The notes beneath the pieces were generated by a model. The model made no database searches and was not told the DNA's origin. It saw only the letters and a list, made by a program, of their open reading frames with translations. A stretch of 64,000 nt of DNA from Mastigias papua (taxonomy: Eukaryota > Cnidaria > Scyphozoa > Rhizostomeae > Mastigiidae). Position 1 is the stretch's first letter; every line of letters begins with the position of its first letter. Below, in pieces: positions 12,931 through 24,735 of the stretch. The stretch lies in assembly GCA_964019165.1 (NCBI GenBank), contig OZ025267.1, positions 3,559,650-3,623,649 of the forward strand. The letters run 5' to 3'. Made by a program: the position numbers and the translations under genes.

Positions 12931-13912
12931 ACTACACTCCAGTAGTTATGCCTTGAGAAGCAGCTGATCTCTCTTAAGCTATGCTTACTCTTTTGAAAGA
13001 CATATTGTTTACTCACTTTTAGCGTCTAGTATGAAATGGCAGATAATAGCTCATGCCTAGCATGAAACAATGATTTATAGCAACAATTCACTAAAACATA
13101 ATTGTAAATATTTATAGATCTTATTGCAGGGTCGGAATCGTTTGCAAAGGGAAAAGAACCGCGGAATAGTATGCATTAAAATAAAATTAATCTGGAAATT
13201 TTTTATAGCTGTCGTGTGATTAATTTGTGAGAAATATCCTTATCTGTAAAGAATAAACTAAACGCATTTGATTACAAGGTACAAGTGGACTTCATTATTA
13301 ACAATCAGTTATTCATTCATACTCCCAATTCGAAATCAGAGAAAAATCGGAGAAAAATTGCAGAAAAATAACAGAAAAATAACAGAAAAATAAAATCACT
13401 GGAAAATCGAACAAATGTGTAAAATAAAAAAACTCGTACGTCTCTTCAGGTTAATTTGTGCTCCTCTGTTACAGTATTTGCCGGTAAAACTCCTCTCTGA
13501 AACTCCTACTGTAAGTCGCATCTTGCTTCTGTGTATCTACGCAAGATTTATACGATAACAAGGCAAACAAGAAAACCGTATGTCTGGAACTGGCCTGTTA
13601 TGATAAGAAAAGGTAGGACCGCATTTACCAATGGGACAACTGGGTCCGGGCTCAGGGGCCTCCTAATATTCTTAAAATTATGGTGCCAAAAGCTAAACTT
13701 TGAAAATGCCTGTAAACAATGAAATGGTTTCATTCTTTGATAATACCTGAAATAGGATGCAAGTGTCGTTAAATGAAGCAATAGCTCCAGCTAAAAGGGC
13801 ACTGAATACCAATCATGGGACAAAATTTCTTTTAAGTAATATGATTGCCCAGTCAGTTTTGGGCCCAGGCCCCCAGGAGACGTAAATGTGGCTCTGACAA
13901 AAGGAGCCATAG
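12931..13912. other. Gene-free stretch with a possible degraded inverted-repeat element
   Basis: A ~13-bp AGAAAAATAACAG repeat sits at 13.33-13.40 kb. GACCGCATTTAC...GGGCTCAGGGGCC at about 13617 and the inverse of GGCCCAGGCCCCCAGGAG at about 13862 could be the ends of another old element. No gene seen. Confidence 0.35.
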
Positions 13913-13920
13913 TTTGAGGA

Positions 13921-14289
13921 TACCGCAATTTCTCTTTTAAGCCACCCTCTCAATTAAGCCCCTCTTGTAGAAGCAAAAAGCTATTGCACCCCCTCAGAAA
14001 TATGAATAGGGCCAACAAGAATATATCTTAGTATTGATGATATTGATTGGTACGGCAACAAAATAAAAAAAAACCAAACTCAAACGCCAATTTGCTGCAA
14101 ACAGAAATGCTGATAATTGATGAAGATGATGATGTTGTACATATTTTTTCACTATAGACAATCCTTTTACATGTCAAGCATTTATTAAGCCCCCCTCTCA
14201 ATTAAGCCCCCCTCTCCAATAAGGTCCCTTCTAAAATGCTTGAATACAATAAGACTCAAGGGGGGGGGTTAATAGAGAATTTACGGCAA
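13921..14289. mobile_element. MITE-like element, ~370 bp, 8-bp target duplication (hAT-like)
   Basis: The left end TACCGCAATTTCTCTTTTAA is matched by the inverse right end TGCCGTAAATTCTCTATTAA, each followed by C-rich AAGCCCCCCTC-type motifs. TTTGAGGA before and TTTGAAGA after look like an 8-bp target duplication with one mismatch, the size known for hAT elements. Confidence 0.65.
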
Positions 14290-15843
14290 TTTGAAGATTG
14301 TGGGTCGAAAATGAGTATTGCTTGCGTACTGATCTGTATTTCTTTTTGATGTACACACCATTTTTTGCTACGGAACCGCTTTATAATGAAACTAGATCTA
14401 CAAGACTAAAATATCTAAGGCACATTGACTACTAATGACAAAATCCTTAAGAAAATTATAAATTTCCATTATTCCTATCGCTGCAAATAATCGAGAATTA
14501 GGAAGGCAAATTCACATAAATCATGTGTAATACTTGTAACACATGGTCTAGACTAAGGAGTATTAGGTAAATCTTATGTAAGTTTCCATGTAAAATTCCC
14601 ACATACGATAATACAGTTGAGTAATTAATTTTGCTTAATGGCAAATAATTATCGTTGACTTACTATGTTAGAAACGACCTACCAGTTGCTACCAAAAATT
14701 CCACTTTAAACATAATTAATTTTCAAAACAGCACTTCGTCAATAAGCAGACATAATGACAAAGCCGAATACATCAAAATTTTAAATCTTTCAATTAAAAT
14801 CCAATTTGCTAACGAAAACTCTTCTGCACAATTCCAATTTTTGGTCCATGTATAAATACTATACAACGCGGCAATCAGTTCATGTACGCTTAGGTATCAA
14901 AAGTATTGCACATGATTATCCAATATGGCGTTCATTGAAACGAATTTTTCAGATAGACAATTAACAGCTTCACAAAGCAAAAATCAACAAAATTTGAACA
15001 CAAGCAGTCCCAGGTTGCTGTGTGTCTATGACTTAGCAAGATTTTGTGGAATAATCCACGTGTTTTTCAGACTTGCTTAAGGGAAAGACAGTTGGAAATT
15101 GATCAGTAATGTTTGTTGATGGAGCACTGAGATATGGTGATCTATTTCTGGAATAAGAGATCATCACTCTCAAATGTAGCTGGTTGACTACTGGCTTCTC
15201 ATATCTAACTTTAAATAAAAAGCATTTGTTTTGCCCTCTTTTTAGCCTCAAGTAGCACTCATCTGAAAAGGAAAACCTTCTTTCCTTCGGTCCGTCTTCC
15301 AGTGACCAAGTACCCGACTCCAATACAAATGCCAACTGTTATGATGTACAGGCACACTAATTCTTCATCTGTGTTAAAACTTTATTCTTTTCTAAAAACA
15401 TAGGTCATTCTAAGGTAACCCATGAATTTTTTGTCGTTATAAAGAAGCAAGTATGACACGGGTATACATCCAATGGTTTTAGTTTGTTATCCTGAGCTTC
15501 GCATTTTGTGAGACCATTATGGGCTCTACGTTGTGAGTGCACTGTGCGTATCAGATTGCAATGGCACTGTTGCAGAAAGCATGACATGTGCACCCCTGTC
15601 CATTGTAATAGCAGACCGATTGCTACTCTATTTCAAGATCACATAATATACGTAAATACATACATAGGGATACTTATTGAACAAGTTTTTTAAGAAACAG
15701 TAGCTTCTCTAGATGCGTTCAATGTTTGGTAGCATAACAAACGAAGGTCCCTCAGAAGAAAATCAAATTCACTTCTATTCTTTTACAAGTCTACATCGTA
15801 GGATCCAAATGTCCCTTGCAGCCATAATGTTGCCATTTGACAT
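14290..15843. other. Gene-free stretch with one unassigned open frame
   Basis: A 100-codon minus-strand frame (15033-15335) contains FSDECYLRLKRGQ, faintly like Tc1/mariner transposase D-E regions, but the support is too weak to call. Nothing else recognised. Confidence 0.3.
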
Positions 15844-16017
15844 CTATTTGCATAGACCCTTAGCTTGATTCTTAGGTATACCACAATCCATCAAATACTG
15901 CAATGTTCTGCGATGAACGAGCCCTGTAGAACCAACAACAATAGGGTATACGTTAACCTCCTCGTAGTACTGATCTACTGCATCTTTCAGGGCTTCGTAC
16001 TTTGCGACTTCAAGCTT
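15844..16017 (-). mobile_element. LINE remnant, C-terminal reverse transcriptase fragment
   Basis: Minus-strand frame of 57 codons from just after a TGA at about 16018 to TAG at 15844. It holds KYEALKDAVDQYYEEVNVYP followed by IVVGSTGLVHRRTLQYL, matching the widespread LINE tail pattern 'KY-x-x-L-x-x-E ... V-x-x-x-P-V-V-V-G-x-x-G-x-V ... L-x-x-Y-L'. Upstream the frame is closed and is followed by a long (AT)n tract at 16.1-16.3 kb, so this is a short 5'-truncated relic. Confidence 0.72.
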
Positions 16018-16108
16018 TCATCAGTGCCGAAACGTTTGAAATTGCGTAATTTTATTTCTTGAATTCTATGTATACTTTAAAATTACTTGGTTGGTGCACC
16101 TTTTTGAT

Positions 16109-16110
<2 letters not shown>

Positions 16111-16200
<90 letters not shown>

Positions 16201-16201
16201 G

Positions 16202-16293
<92 letters not shown>

Positions 16294-16335
16294 ATATATA
16301 TATATATGCAATATATATATATATATATATATTGC
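16111..16335. repeat. (AT)n microsatellite, interrupted
   Basis: Two long TATATA tracts are separated by GTATATATATGTTTATTT and followed by TGCAATATAT variants. Tyr/Ile frames here are repeat products. A degenerate TTATATTATGCTATATTG-type tract continues to about 16520. Confidence 0.95.
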
Positions 16336-16519
16336 AGTATGTTATATTTCACTATAGTATATTGCATTTTATTATGTTATACTGTATTATATTATGCTAT
16401 ATTGTATAACATCATGCTATATTTATTTTATTGTACTATAATGTATTACATTATATTTATATCATATAATATTATATCATACTGTACTATATAATATTAT
16501 ATTAAGTTATATTATATTA

Positions 16520-17973
16520 TCATAGCTATGCTATTTTTGTAAGTCATCCCAAAGCAACAAATGAATTTGGCGTAGACTATCACTATGTCATTCAATTCTG
16601 TTCTTTTCAGAGTAACTGTTTGTAAACCTACCAAAACAGTCGATGTAACAGTTTTTAGTTGCAAATGGTAGAATAATGATAGTGAATGGGTTAGTAGCGC
16701 TGCTGTTTCTCGTTTGCGTGTAGCCTCCTTATGAACGCAATTTAAGGCAGTTGAAATACTGACAAATAGGACGTCAGTCTGCCATCATGCAACAGAGATT
16801 CTTGGGGATAATTGCAAATTTTCGGCAAAGAAAACTACATCCATTTACTTTTGATCATCACTCGCAAAGACGGCGGCTTAAATTTCCATTCAATAGATTC
16901 AAGCATCTATTGAAGTTAGGAGTTTTTTGCTTTCAGTTTGATATCTTTAGAAAGATTTTCCAGTCAATCAATAATTCATACACCAAAACCCGACAAATAA
17001 TGAAATAAACGTGTTCTAGTTTTTAAACCAGCCTGAAGTTCACAGATTAGATAATCAAGATTGTGCAGTTAAGCTTTTCTTAACCAAATCACTTTCACCA
17101 AATAGAGTGCCCGCTTCAAATATTTCAAGCTATAGAAAATGGTAACAGTTCAGGTGGTAAGGCTAATAGCATGATTGACTCAGTGTTCAGGTACAGTTTT
17201 AGCTCTCTGTCAAATGGTGCATTCCATTGAATGCGCTTCAAAAATAAATACAAATCAAAGGGTACAATAGCAAGAAGGAGAACGTCAGTTTTACAATCAT
17301 ACACAAGTATGCATAGTGAGAAACTCCACCAATCACGTTTATACTGTGGCTTGTGACGAGACAAGTTTTCAGTGCCACAGCTAGAAGTATCCAAACACCC
17401 ATTACTTGGCACCCATGAACACTCATAAGTTTTTGATTATGAGGATTCCTATGTATACTACAGATAGTCTTGTTGATCCTCCACTCAAGCGATACGATGC
17501 TTGCAGGCTGTTTTGTATCAAGCCAAATGGCCATCTATCTTGCCACAACAGGGTAAACATCTAGAGAAGTGCCTGAAGGATTTTTGAGCAGGGGTGGTGT
17601 AGCAAAAGAAATCTACAGAAGTTTTGAACAGACACCATAGTTATCAATAAACCTTGATCATCACGTCACCTTCTTTCTGCAATTCAAAAATTATCTAGGT
17701 CTTCTCCACAAAGTGTGGGAGATTTGAAATAGATAACGCTCTTCATCGCCATAAGCAGAGGACTCGACGGCGAAGGATCGGGGACGTTCTCAAAAGTTGG
17801 CTTCGTCTTATTCTTAACCCGACCTGGATGTCGGCGACACTACGGAGATGTAGACGACAATTGGTTTGTAATAATTGTTTATAACAATATCCCTTCAGCA
17901 ATACTTAGATACATACAATTAACTACAATTAGAATAGCAAAGAAATAAAACCGCTGATCTCACGGGAAGTTGT
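16520..17973. other. Gene-free stretch
   Basis: Overlapping minus-strand frames at 17125-17534 contain hydrophobic stretches but have no family or splice support. The 3' part probably belongs to the LINE relic that follows. Confidence 0.35.
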
Positions 17974-18165
17974 TCATTGAGGGGGCATAGGATTGTTTTC
18001 ATTGCTCATCAAACGTCTTTTTAGATGGCTTTTAAATAGACTTAGCAATGACAGTTCTCTTATGTCAATTGGTATATCATTCCAGGCCCTAATACCAGCA
18101 TATTGAAATTCTTTCTTGGAAAATTCAAGTTCTACTTCTGGACTATGCACACGGGTATGTACGCG
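17974..18165 (-). mobile_element. LINE retrotransposon remnant, C-terminal end of the reverse transcriptase ORF
   Basis: The minus-strand translation reads through about 63 codons to TGA at 17974. It contains FSKKEFQYAGIRAWNDIP, followed closely by LSLFKSHLKRRLM. This is the familiar C-terminal block of many LINE polyproteins (a hydrophobic 'F-x-x-x-G-x-x-x-W-N-x-x-P' stretch, then 'S-L-x-x-F-K-x-x-L-K-x-x-L'). The frame breaks further upstream near 18166, so the copy is a truncated fossil. About 250 bases on the 3' side (17700-17973) may be its 3' UTR. Confidence 0.75.
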
Positions 18166-21100
18166 GCATCACCAAAAAACTTCCCACATCATCATAAGCA
18201 CCCCAGCAGCATTGTTGATGCAATGATTGGGACTCGTCCCCGTCACTTACGATGATATAGAAACCAGGGCCTAACAGTTATGTTAACGAGGCTGTAGTCC
18301 TGCTGTAGAGGAATGGAACGTACTACACATTGAGTTCCCGGTTCCTTTTTCTCGTGTCCACTTATTAGAAAATGAACAAAAGTACTACAAGAGAACACAC
18401 TCAAGCTTCCATACGAAGAAGGTACTCATCCCGAGAGAAAAATTCAAGGCCTTGGGACTATTCCCGATGACGCGCGTTAAGCGAGGATCATAAACACTTT
18501 TCAAGGTACATTGCAATTCAATGCATCTCTTGCAATATAAAGGCTTCTAAACATAAGACTTTCAGATGCATAATAAATGATCACAAATAAAGGCTTGCAA
18601 AACTGAGCAACTATGAATTCCACCGCCAAATAAAAACTTGGAGATATCCCATTAACCTGAAATCACTTTCACCAAAGGCTCTCAAAGGACTAATTAAATT
18701 CACCTGATTTTTCAATGGAATACTATAGGTGACCTTGACACTCACGATTCAAGCAAAATAAACTCCTTTCAAGAACTGTCACTTTTATAGAAATGTTAGC
18801 TTCCATCGTTGGACGACGTCTTGCTAATCCGTTTAGATTTTCTATTGGCTGGTAGCTTATGCTCATTAAAATAGAACGAGATTCTTTGCTCTGACCACCT
18901 GACGCGACCTAGCTCACTTCTGCAGGCATTTGGAAATGATGGTACGAGAAATAATCAATAATATAATGGGAAAACATGAAATTATTTTTAAATCCTCAGA
19001 TCTAATGAGTTTTCTAATGCATTTGTACGAATATCGAAGTTCACTAAAGGCAAAAACCTGATTTCTGCAACCAACGTATGATGGCTTGTTATATGTACCC
19101 ACAAACTGCATATTGCAGCTGAGGCATCAAGAACGAGACCGCATCTACTAAACATCTATGCCAGGACGCTCTCGTTCTTCAAATCTCTCAAATACGAATA
19201 TATATATGTGTCAATTATTTCGTACAATTGAATCCAGAGTAGACATAAGGCATGAAATTTGCACAAGTGAAGTAAAAGTTTGCAGCTTCATCAGCTGACT
19301 GCTAGCGCTTCTTGAACAATCTGTCTGCCCTTAGCAATAGGTTCCCAAGCTACTGTATAGATCATACCCGAAGTAGCCTACATTGTCATGTGAAGATTGG
19401 AGAGTCCTTGAATCACTTATCACTGCTACTTGCAGTTATCAAAAAGTTATTTTCTCTTCGAATGCAAAACAGTAATTTCCACCCTAAACCTAGGAAATGA
19501 ATAATATAAACTTGCACATCTTTTCAGCCATGAATGCCTGTTACCAAAGGTGGTTTCCGCAGATACTCCATACAAGGCTGTATGTTGTTACAGTATATAG
19601 AGAAGGATATGACCAGCCCACCGAAGTATTGCTGATGAAACAAGAACACTGAGTCAGTAGTATCAAACATGGACCAACACTAGCATGCTTCAGAATGAGA
19701 CTAAATGACTGGAAAGGGAAATAGATGCATCTGTAAAATATGTCGCTAACTCATGCATATATTTATTTTTGCCATATAGTTTGTTGTTATCATGTTTATA
19801 ATTAGTCTGTTTTAATCAGCATTCTCTTATATTCTACTTTAAATACCGAGTTTAAATATTGTTATTGAAATATTGTTATTGAGCACCCTAGTATTTTCAA
19901 ACTGCGAGCAAATTCGTGAAAACATAAGGAAATACAGTACATTTAAATTCAATTATTCGTTTTGTAGGAAGTTTATTCATTGCTAAAAAATGTAAGTATG
20001 AATAAATGCCATATGCATTATGTTACATGTTGATAGTAAGTACGGTTACATCAGGTTGACATACAATATATGGACCATCCTAGCCGAAATCCTCATATGA
20101 ATCCCTTGCATTTACAGCTTCATTGAATTCAATTGAGGTTTCACATGAAATATTTTGGGAAAACTCGGGTAAAATTTTTGACACCCCCCCAAAATACCTG
20201 ACGTATGGATACCCCCCTGCATCGAATCCTAATTAGTTGATGATTCTGCAATGATTTCTAATTTCAAACGACGGCTCTTCATAAAAGAAAAACAGAGTCT
20301 AATTCAAAAATGTCTGCATCATACGGACTGTTTTCAATACAGATACCTGGTGCTTGGGTTGCAATGAAAGCGATTTATATGTTGTTTGCGATAGCTGTTC
20401 ATAAGTGCACGGTGAGCGGCAAGATAGTTACAGGCAATAAAACATCATCAGGTGGAGATGTTTATCTTATAATTACCTGCATCTTCGTCATCCCTCTCAA
20501 ATATCATTTCAATTGTACTCAGGGGTGTATTGATACTTCAAGTATTTGGGAAGGGGAGGGTCGCCCTTTCTGGCGGCCAAACAGTTTTGGCTGAAATTTT
20601 TCTAATAAATTTTTGACATAATATCAATTCAATTCAATTAAAATATAGGTGTAAGGGATTCTTCACAGGCTTCTCCACAAAGTGATTTGCAGTCGCTCAT
20701 GTTACTTCACGCATAAAGTTCTTCCAATGCGATAACTTCAAGTATGCGGTTTTAAATGTCAACCACATTTCTGCAGTGCCGTAAGGGTAGAGAAAGTCAT
20801 AGCTTATTGGTATTGCTCTGCTCATATGCTAGGTGTGAAAATTGTCGGTCACCAATAGCACTGAAATGCTCCGGCTTGCGTCGAATATCTTGAAACTAGC
20901 AGAGGACCAGCTTGCAGTCGTGCTTGCGCTGTATAGGGAAGTGCAGGTGCAAGCTGTACATGGGAAACTTCTGATGTTCGTCATAATCTGCATAATCTCT
21001 CAGAAAAATTTATCTTAAGAGTTGTCCTACCAACGCTATGGTAACTTTTTGAAAATACATCATAGCGGTCTTAATGTAATTATTGCATTGCGCAACTAAT

Positions 21101-22302
21101 GCTAAATTTTCGTATAACTGCTACTTGAAGAAGCTAAAATTTGCCCAGTTTACAGACAATAGGCAATCGTCTCTATGATAAGTGGGAGAGAAACTCCCGC
21201 ATAAAATTGAGCAACAATTATCAAAATGACCATATGCAAAACCGCTTATCGGCTTCCCGTCTTTGAAATGCCCAGTGTATAAATTGGGGTGTCAAGCACA
21301 CGACGCGCGCATCCCGCATCCGACCCGCGAGGTGGTCTACTTCGGCGCCCACTCTTGTAGGGTCATATATTCTGAGAATATAAAGAAGTAAAATTCGTTT
21401 GGGAGATGCATAATTTTTTTTATCAGAGTCTCTTACCGGGCTACTTTAGATAAACAGCATTGGCTGCAAAATGCTGTGAATGTTTTGGACGATTAAACTA
21501 TCCGTTCAATCAAATTCTAGCCCGGGAGATGCAGTTCTAGCCATTCTAGAAGGTAAGTCCTGCAAAATTTTCTGCTGTGTCAAGCAAACCATGGTAGGTG
21601 TTACTAAGTCAATAAATGAAGTTTCAGCTCCCATTTATAAGCTCGTGGGACCATCCATGTGCACTTGTGGAATCTAGCAGATAACGAATCTCAGTGGCAC
21701 ATAGAAATGAAGACTAAATGAGATGTGCTGTTTCATTACTTTTCATTTGCACAAGGAAAAAACAGCTCTTTTAATAAATACATGCTGCATCAAATAAAGC
21801 ATAGCTAAGAACAATATTATTTCTTGTGCGTACCGTGTAATATATGATATTTTCTATGTTTATCTTATGCACAAGTGCTATGTACTACTAGAATGGGGAT
21901 ACCTTAATCTTTTGCCTTGATCTTTGGTTTGACGAAAGTATAGCTAATTATTTTAGGAATTGAGATGGCATCAAAGTCTGCATTCTGGATGAATTTGACC
22001 TCCTTCGGGGGTCTGTCACACTATCTGACCCGCTTAAAATCAAACTATGTTTTCCAAAAATGAGTTTGACACTCCTGGTATAAAAGAATAAATGATTGAA
22101 CGGTAGAGCTCCTTATACGGAAAGAGAGCTTTAAATATTCCGGACAAGATTCTACTGCATATAAAACCAGTGCTGCTTGCATTGTAAATAATGGCTACCG
22201 CCATTTAGCGCTCCTTGTTGGGTAAAACCTGTGCTACAAAGGAAAACCTCTGTCGCGAAATTTTGGGTCAAATGTACTGCAGTTCATACTCATATTCGCG
22301 AG
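18166..22302. other. Gene-free stretch, ~4.1 kb
   Basis: Only short open frames are present, none with recognisable domains. Short C-runs at 20.18 kb and a GC-rich patch at 21.3 kb are the only features. Confidence 0.4.
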
Positions 22303-22706
22303 CTATGTTGATGACAAATCTTTAAAATCTACATTCTTCACTAAGAAAGTAGCTTTGTAATCCTTAATAAACATCTGCCCATTGCACATTATCTCATCTC
22401 TAAGTCTGTCCATCCAGTCATCCCCATTGAAGAAATTAGTTATTTCTCCACAGGGGAGGACGAACCGGTCGGAGAGATCGGCCGTCAAGTTTATGGACCA
22501 TGGAGCCCATGAGTCTGTCAGTGTCAGCCCGAAGTTCTTCTTGAAAAAGTAGGAAAACCAGCCTGTCTCTAAGTCGATGTCAGAAAATAGATTACTTGAA
22601 TGCGTCAGAAATCGGACATTCGGACATTCGGACAGAATTCCTACCATATGACAAACCAAAAAAACTTTCATGTCACATTTAGTTAGAAGCGAATGGTCAC
22701 TAACTC
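22303..22706 (-). CDS. Unassigned exon-like reading frame, terminal, about 134 codons
   Basis: A minus-strand frame opens after a pyrimidine-rich acceptor (TTACTGCTTTAG) at 22707, in phase 1, and runs to TAG at 22303, ending KDLSST. It is rich in aromatic, acidic and cysteine residues (for example DLETGWFSYFF and CGEITNFFNGDDW) and does not look like a translated repeat. The segment GVSDHSLL near its start resembles the SDH signature of LINE endonucleases, and an upstream overlapping frame at about 22730-22840 contains KNPKR shortly before it. A decayed retroelement is therefore an alternative to a cellular gene. The signal-peptide exon 1.9 kb upstream on the same strand makes a secreted-protein gene the other option. 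I do not recognise the family. Confidence 0.4.
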
Positions 22707-24621
22707 CTAAAGCAGTAACTTGAACCTTTTTGGATTCTTAGTTATTCCGACACGAATATCCTCAAAACGATGCTTCCATATAGAACTTCGGAAGCCCACG
22801 TCGCCTGGTTGGATAGCCTTATCCATTCAAGAATATGCTCTGTATTTGGACAGTTTAGCTCTATTTTATCAAAGCTGATAAAAACTCAACATAGATGAGT
22901 ATCTTTCGAAAGCTGTGTGTATCTTGGCATTATTCATTTGTGCTTCTAGGAGCCAGCATATCAAAGCAAAAAATTTCATAAGGACATTCCACAGCTTTTA
23001 TACATGTTTCAGATGTATTGCGTATGGTAGCTAAAACTATTTACAGAAGCGAAGGCGTCGCAGTACTAAATTGCGCGAAGTCACTATAATTTGATCCACA
23101 GGGCACCTCGGATAATATCTGTTTTGGCGAAATTCCAACCGGTATTTTAAGGAAGACAAATGTTTACGGCCACAAACAGCTAATCATACGGCAATTTGGA
23201 AAATAGTTGTTTACCTACGTGCTCACGTATACAAACAATTTGTTTACGACACTGGAGGCTATGTTCCATTAATTACGTGCTTAAAATCTTGAGCGTTAAG
23301 CTTATAGGGTAGTCAAAGTTTTTCATGTTGCTATGACGAATGTTGTGTTACTTATATCTGAATTAATTGGTTTTGCAAATATTTCACAGTCGTATACATT
23401 AATGCCTACAGAAAAGATACTGGTTTGATAAAATTAAAAGGAGAGACATGTGATAATAGGACTGCATGCAAAAAACGCGAAAAAGCCTAAAAAGACTTAA
23501 GAAACTCTAGCGCTAGAGTGATAACTATAGAACGCCTTGAGCAAAAAAAATTACAAGACCATTACATACGTATACATCGGCTAAGGCTAGTCATAGGCTG
23601 AAATGTCTGTTCGCTTGGAAGAACTCAAAGCTCATCGAATGTCAACAATAGTTTCATAAAGCGATTCTTTATAGACCTGTTGGACAAATTAATTAATTGC
23701 TCAAAAACAGGAAGAAAACTACCTTAGTACCAAGTTTGGGTTGAATCACAAAACTGATAAAAGAGATGGTAGTTGACATAGTTTTCGCCAAGGGTCGATG
23801 CTCTTAATTTTCGATAATTGCAGACTCAAATGTTCTAAAAAAATTTTCTTATTTTTGTTTCAAGAGTGATTTTTTGCGGTTATTTGAGAAACAACATGCA
23901 ATAAATGTCGGTGCTTTTTAACAACTTCATCAGAATCTGTCTGCCAAAAGAATGTTGGTAGTTAGGTACCTATGAAAATTCTCGTCTAAGGCTAAGCATG
24001 TTCTAGCTGTCGTTTCTATCTTTTGGCAATTCGACCCTCTGTGTTCTCATGAAGTGCATTTTTATCACAAATGGGTGCAGTTTGAAATTAGGCAACAATT
24101 ATCCGGCAGATAACTCGAATATTTGTTAAAAGGGGGTTATCAAATGGCTAGTTGCTGAGAGAAAAGTTATATTAGCTGGGAATGAGGATAAAAATCAAAT
24201 GATTTGTAAGGCACGTTCAGATAATTCTTTCTTCTTAAAAAAACTATTAAAATTAAACGGCTGGCAAAGAAACCCAGCCCAAATGTGGATTGTCTTCAAT
24301 TGTGTGATTCTGCGACTGGTTGGTCTTCAATTGTGGTTATTACTGCTGAAAGCACGATAGCATAGGGTACTTTTATCGAATATTGTATCGGTGGATGGAA
24401 TAGAAACTAACAGCGAAAAGGTGGACTCAAACAGATACATCGCGCGTGGTGAATGTTTGTGTTTCCCGCATTACGAAGATATATTCCTTATAAGTAGGTG
24501 TTTCTACATCTGACCCAACGGAGCTTTCTTGAATATCTTCTCAATCAGATTAAAATAGCGAAAAAGTAGTTAAGATTTGCTACAGACTTGAGATGGCTTT
24601 AACTAACAATAATTCACTCAC

Positions 24622-24708
24622 CTTTCCAATGCATCCATCCAAACACAAATCTGCACAAGCGACTTGGAACAAGATTACGATAGCTGGCAAAATACTGATG
24701 CACTTCAT
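24622..24708 (-). CDS. Probable first coding exon of a small secreted Cys-rich protein (signal peptide)
   Basis: This frame is read on the minus strand from ATG at 24708 and encodes MKCISILPAIVILFQVACA followed by DLCLDGCIGK, then meets GTGAGTG, a consensus splice donor, at a codon boundary. The first 19 residues have a short basic start, a hydrophobic core and an A-C-A cleavage context, as in a eukaryotic signal peptide. The mature part begins with a C-x3-C pair. An in-frame ATG nine codons upstream (24735) exists but would spoil the signal peptide, so the inner ATG is preferred. The next exon must begin in phase 0 and was not found with certainty. The exon-like frame at 22303-22706 on the same strand is a candidate later exon. 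Family unknown; a chance open frame is possible. Confidence 0.5.
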
Positions 24709-24735
24709 TGCGAGAGGAACATCTTCTACAGCCAT

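Noticed and set aside
15033..15335. Tc1/mariner transposase remnant
   Set aside because: Only the short FSDEC resemblance supports it; no DDE spacing or inverted ends were seen.
17125..17534. Broken membrane receptor gene from two hydrophobic minus-strand frames
   Set aside because: No conserved motif, no splice sites of quality, and hydrophobic frames are common in AT-rich DNA.
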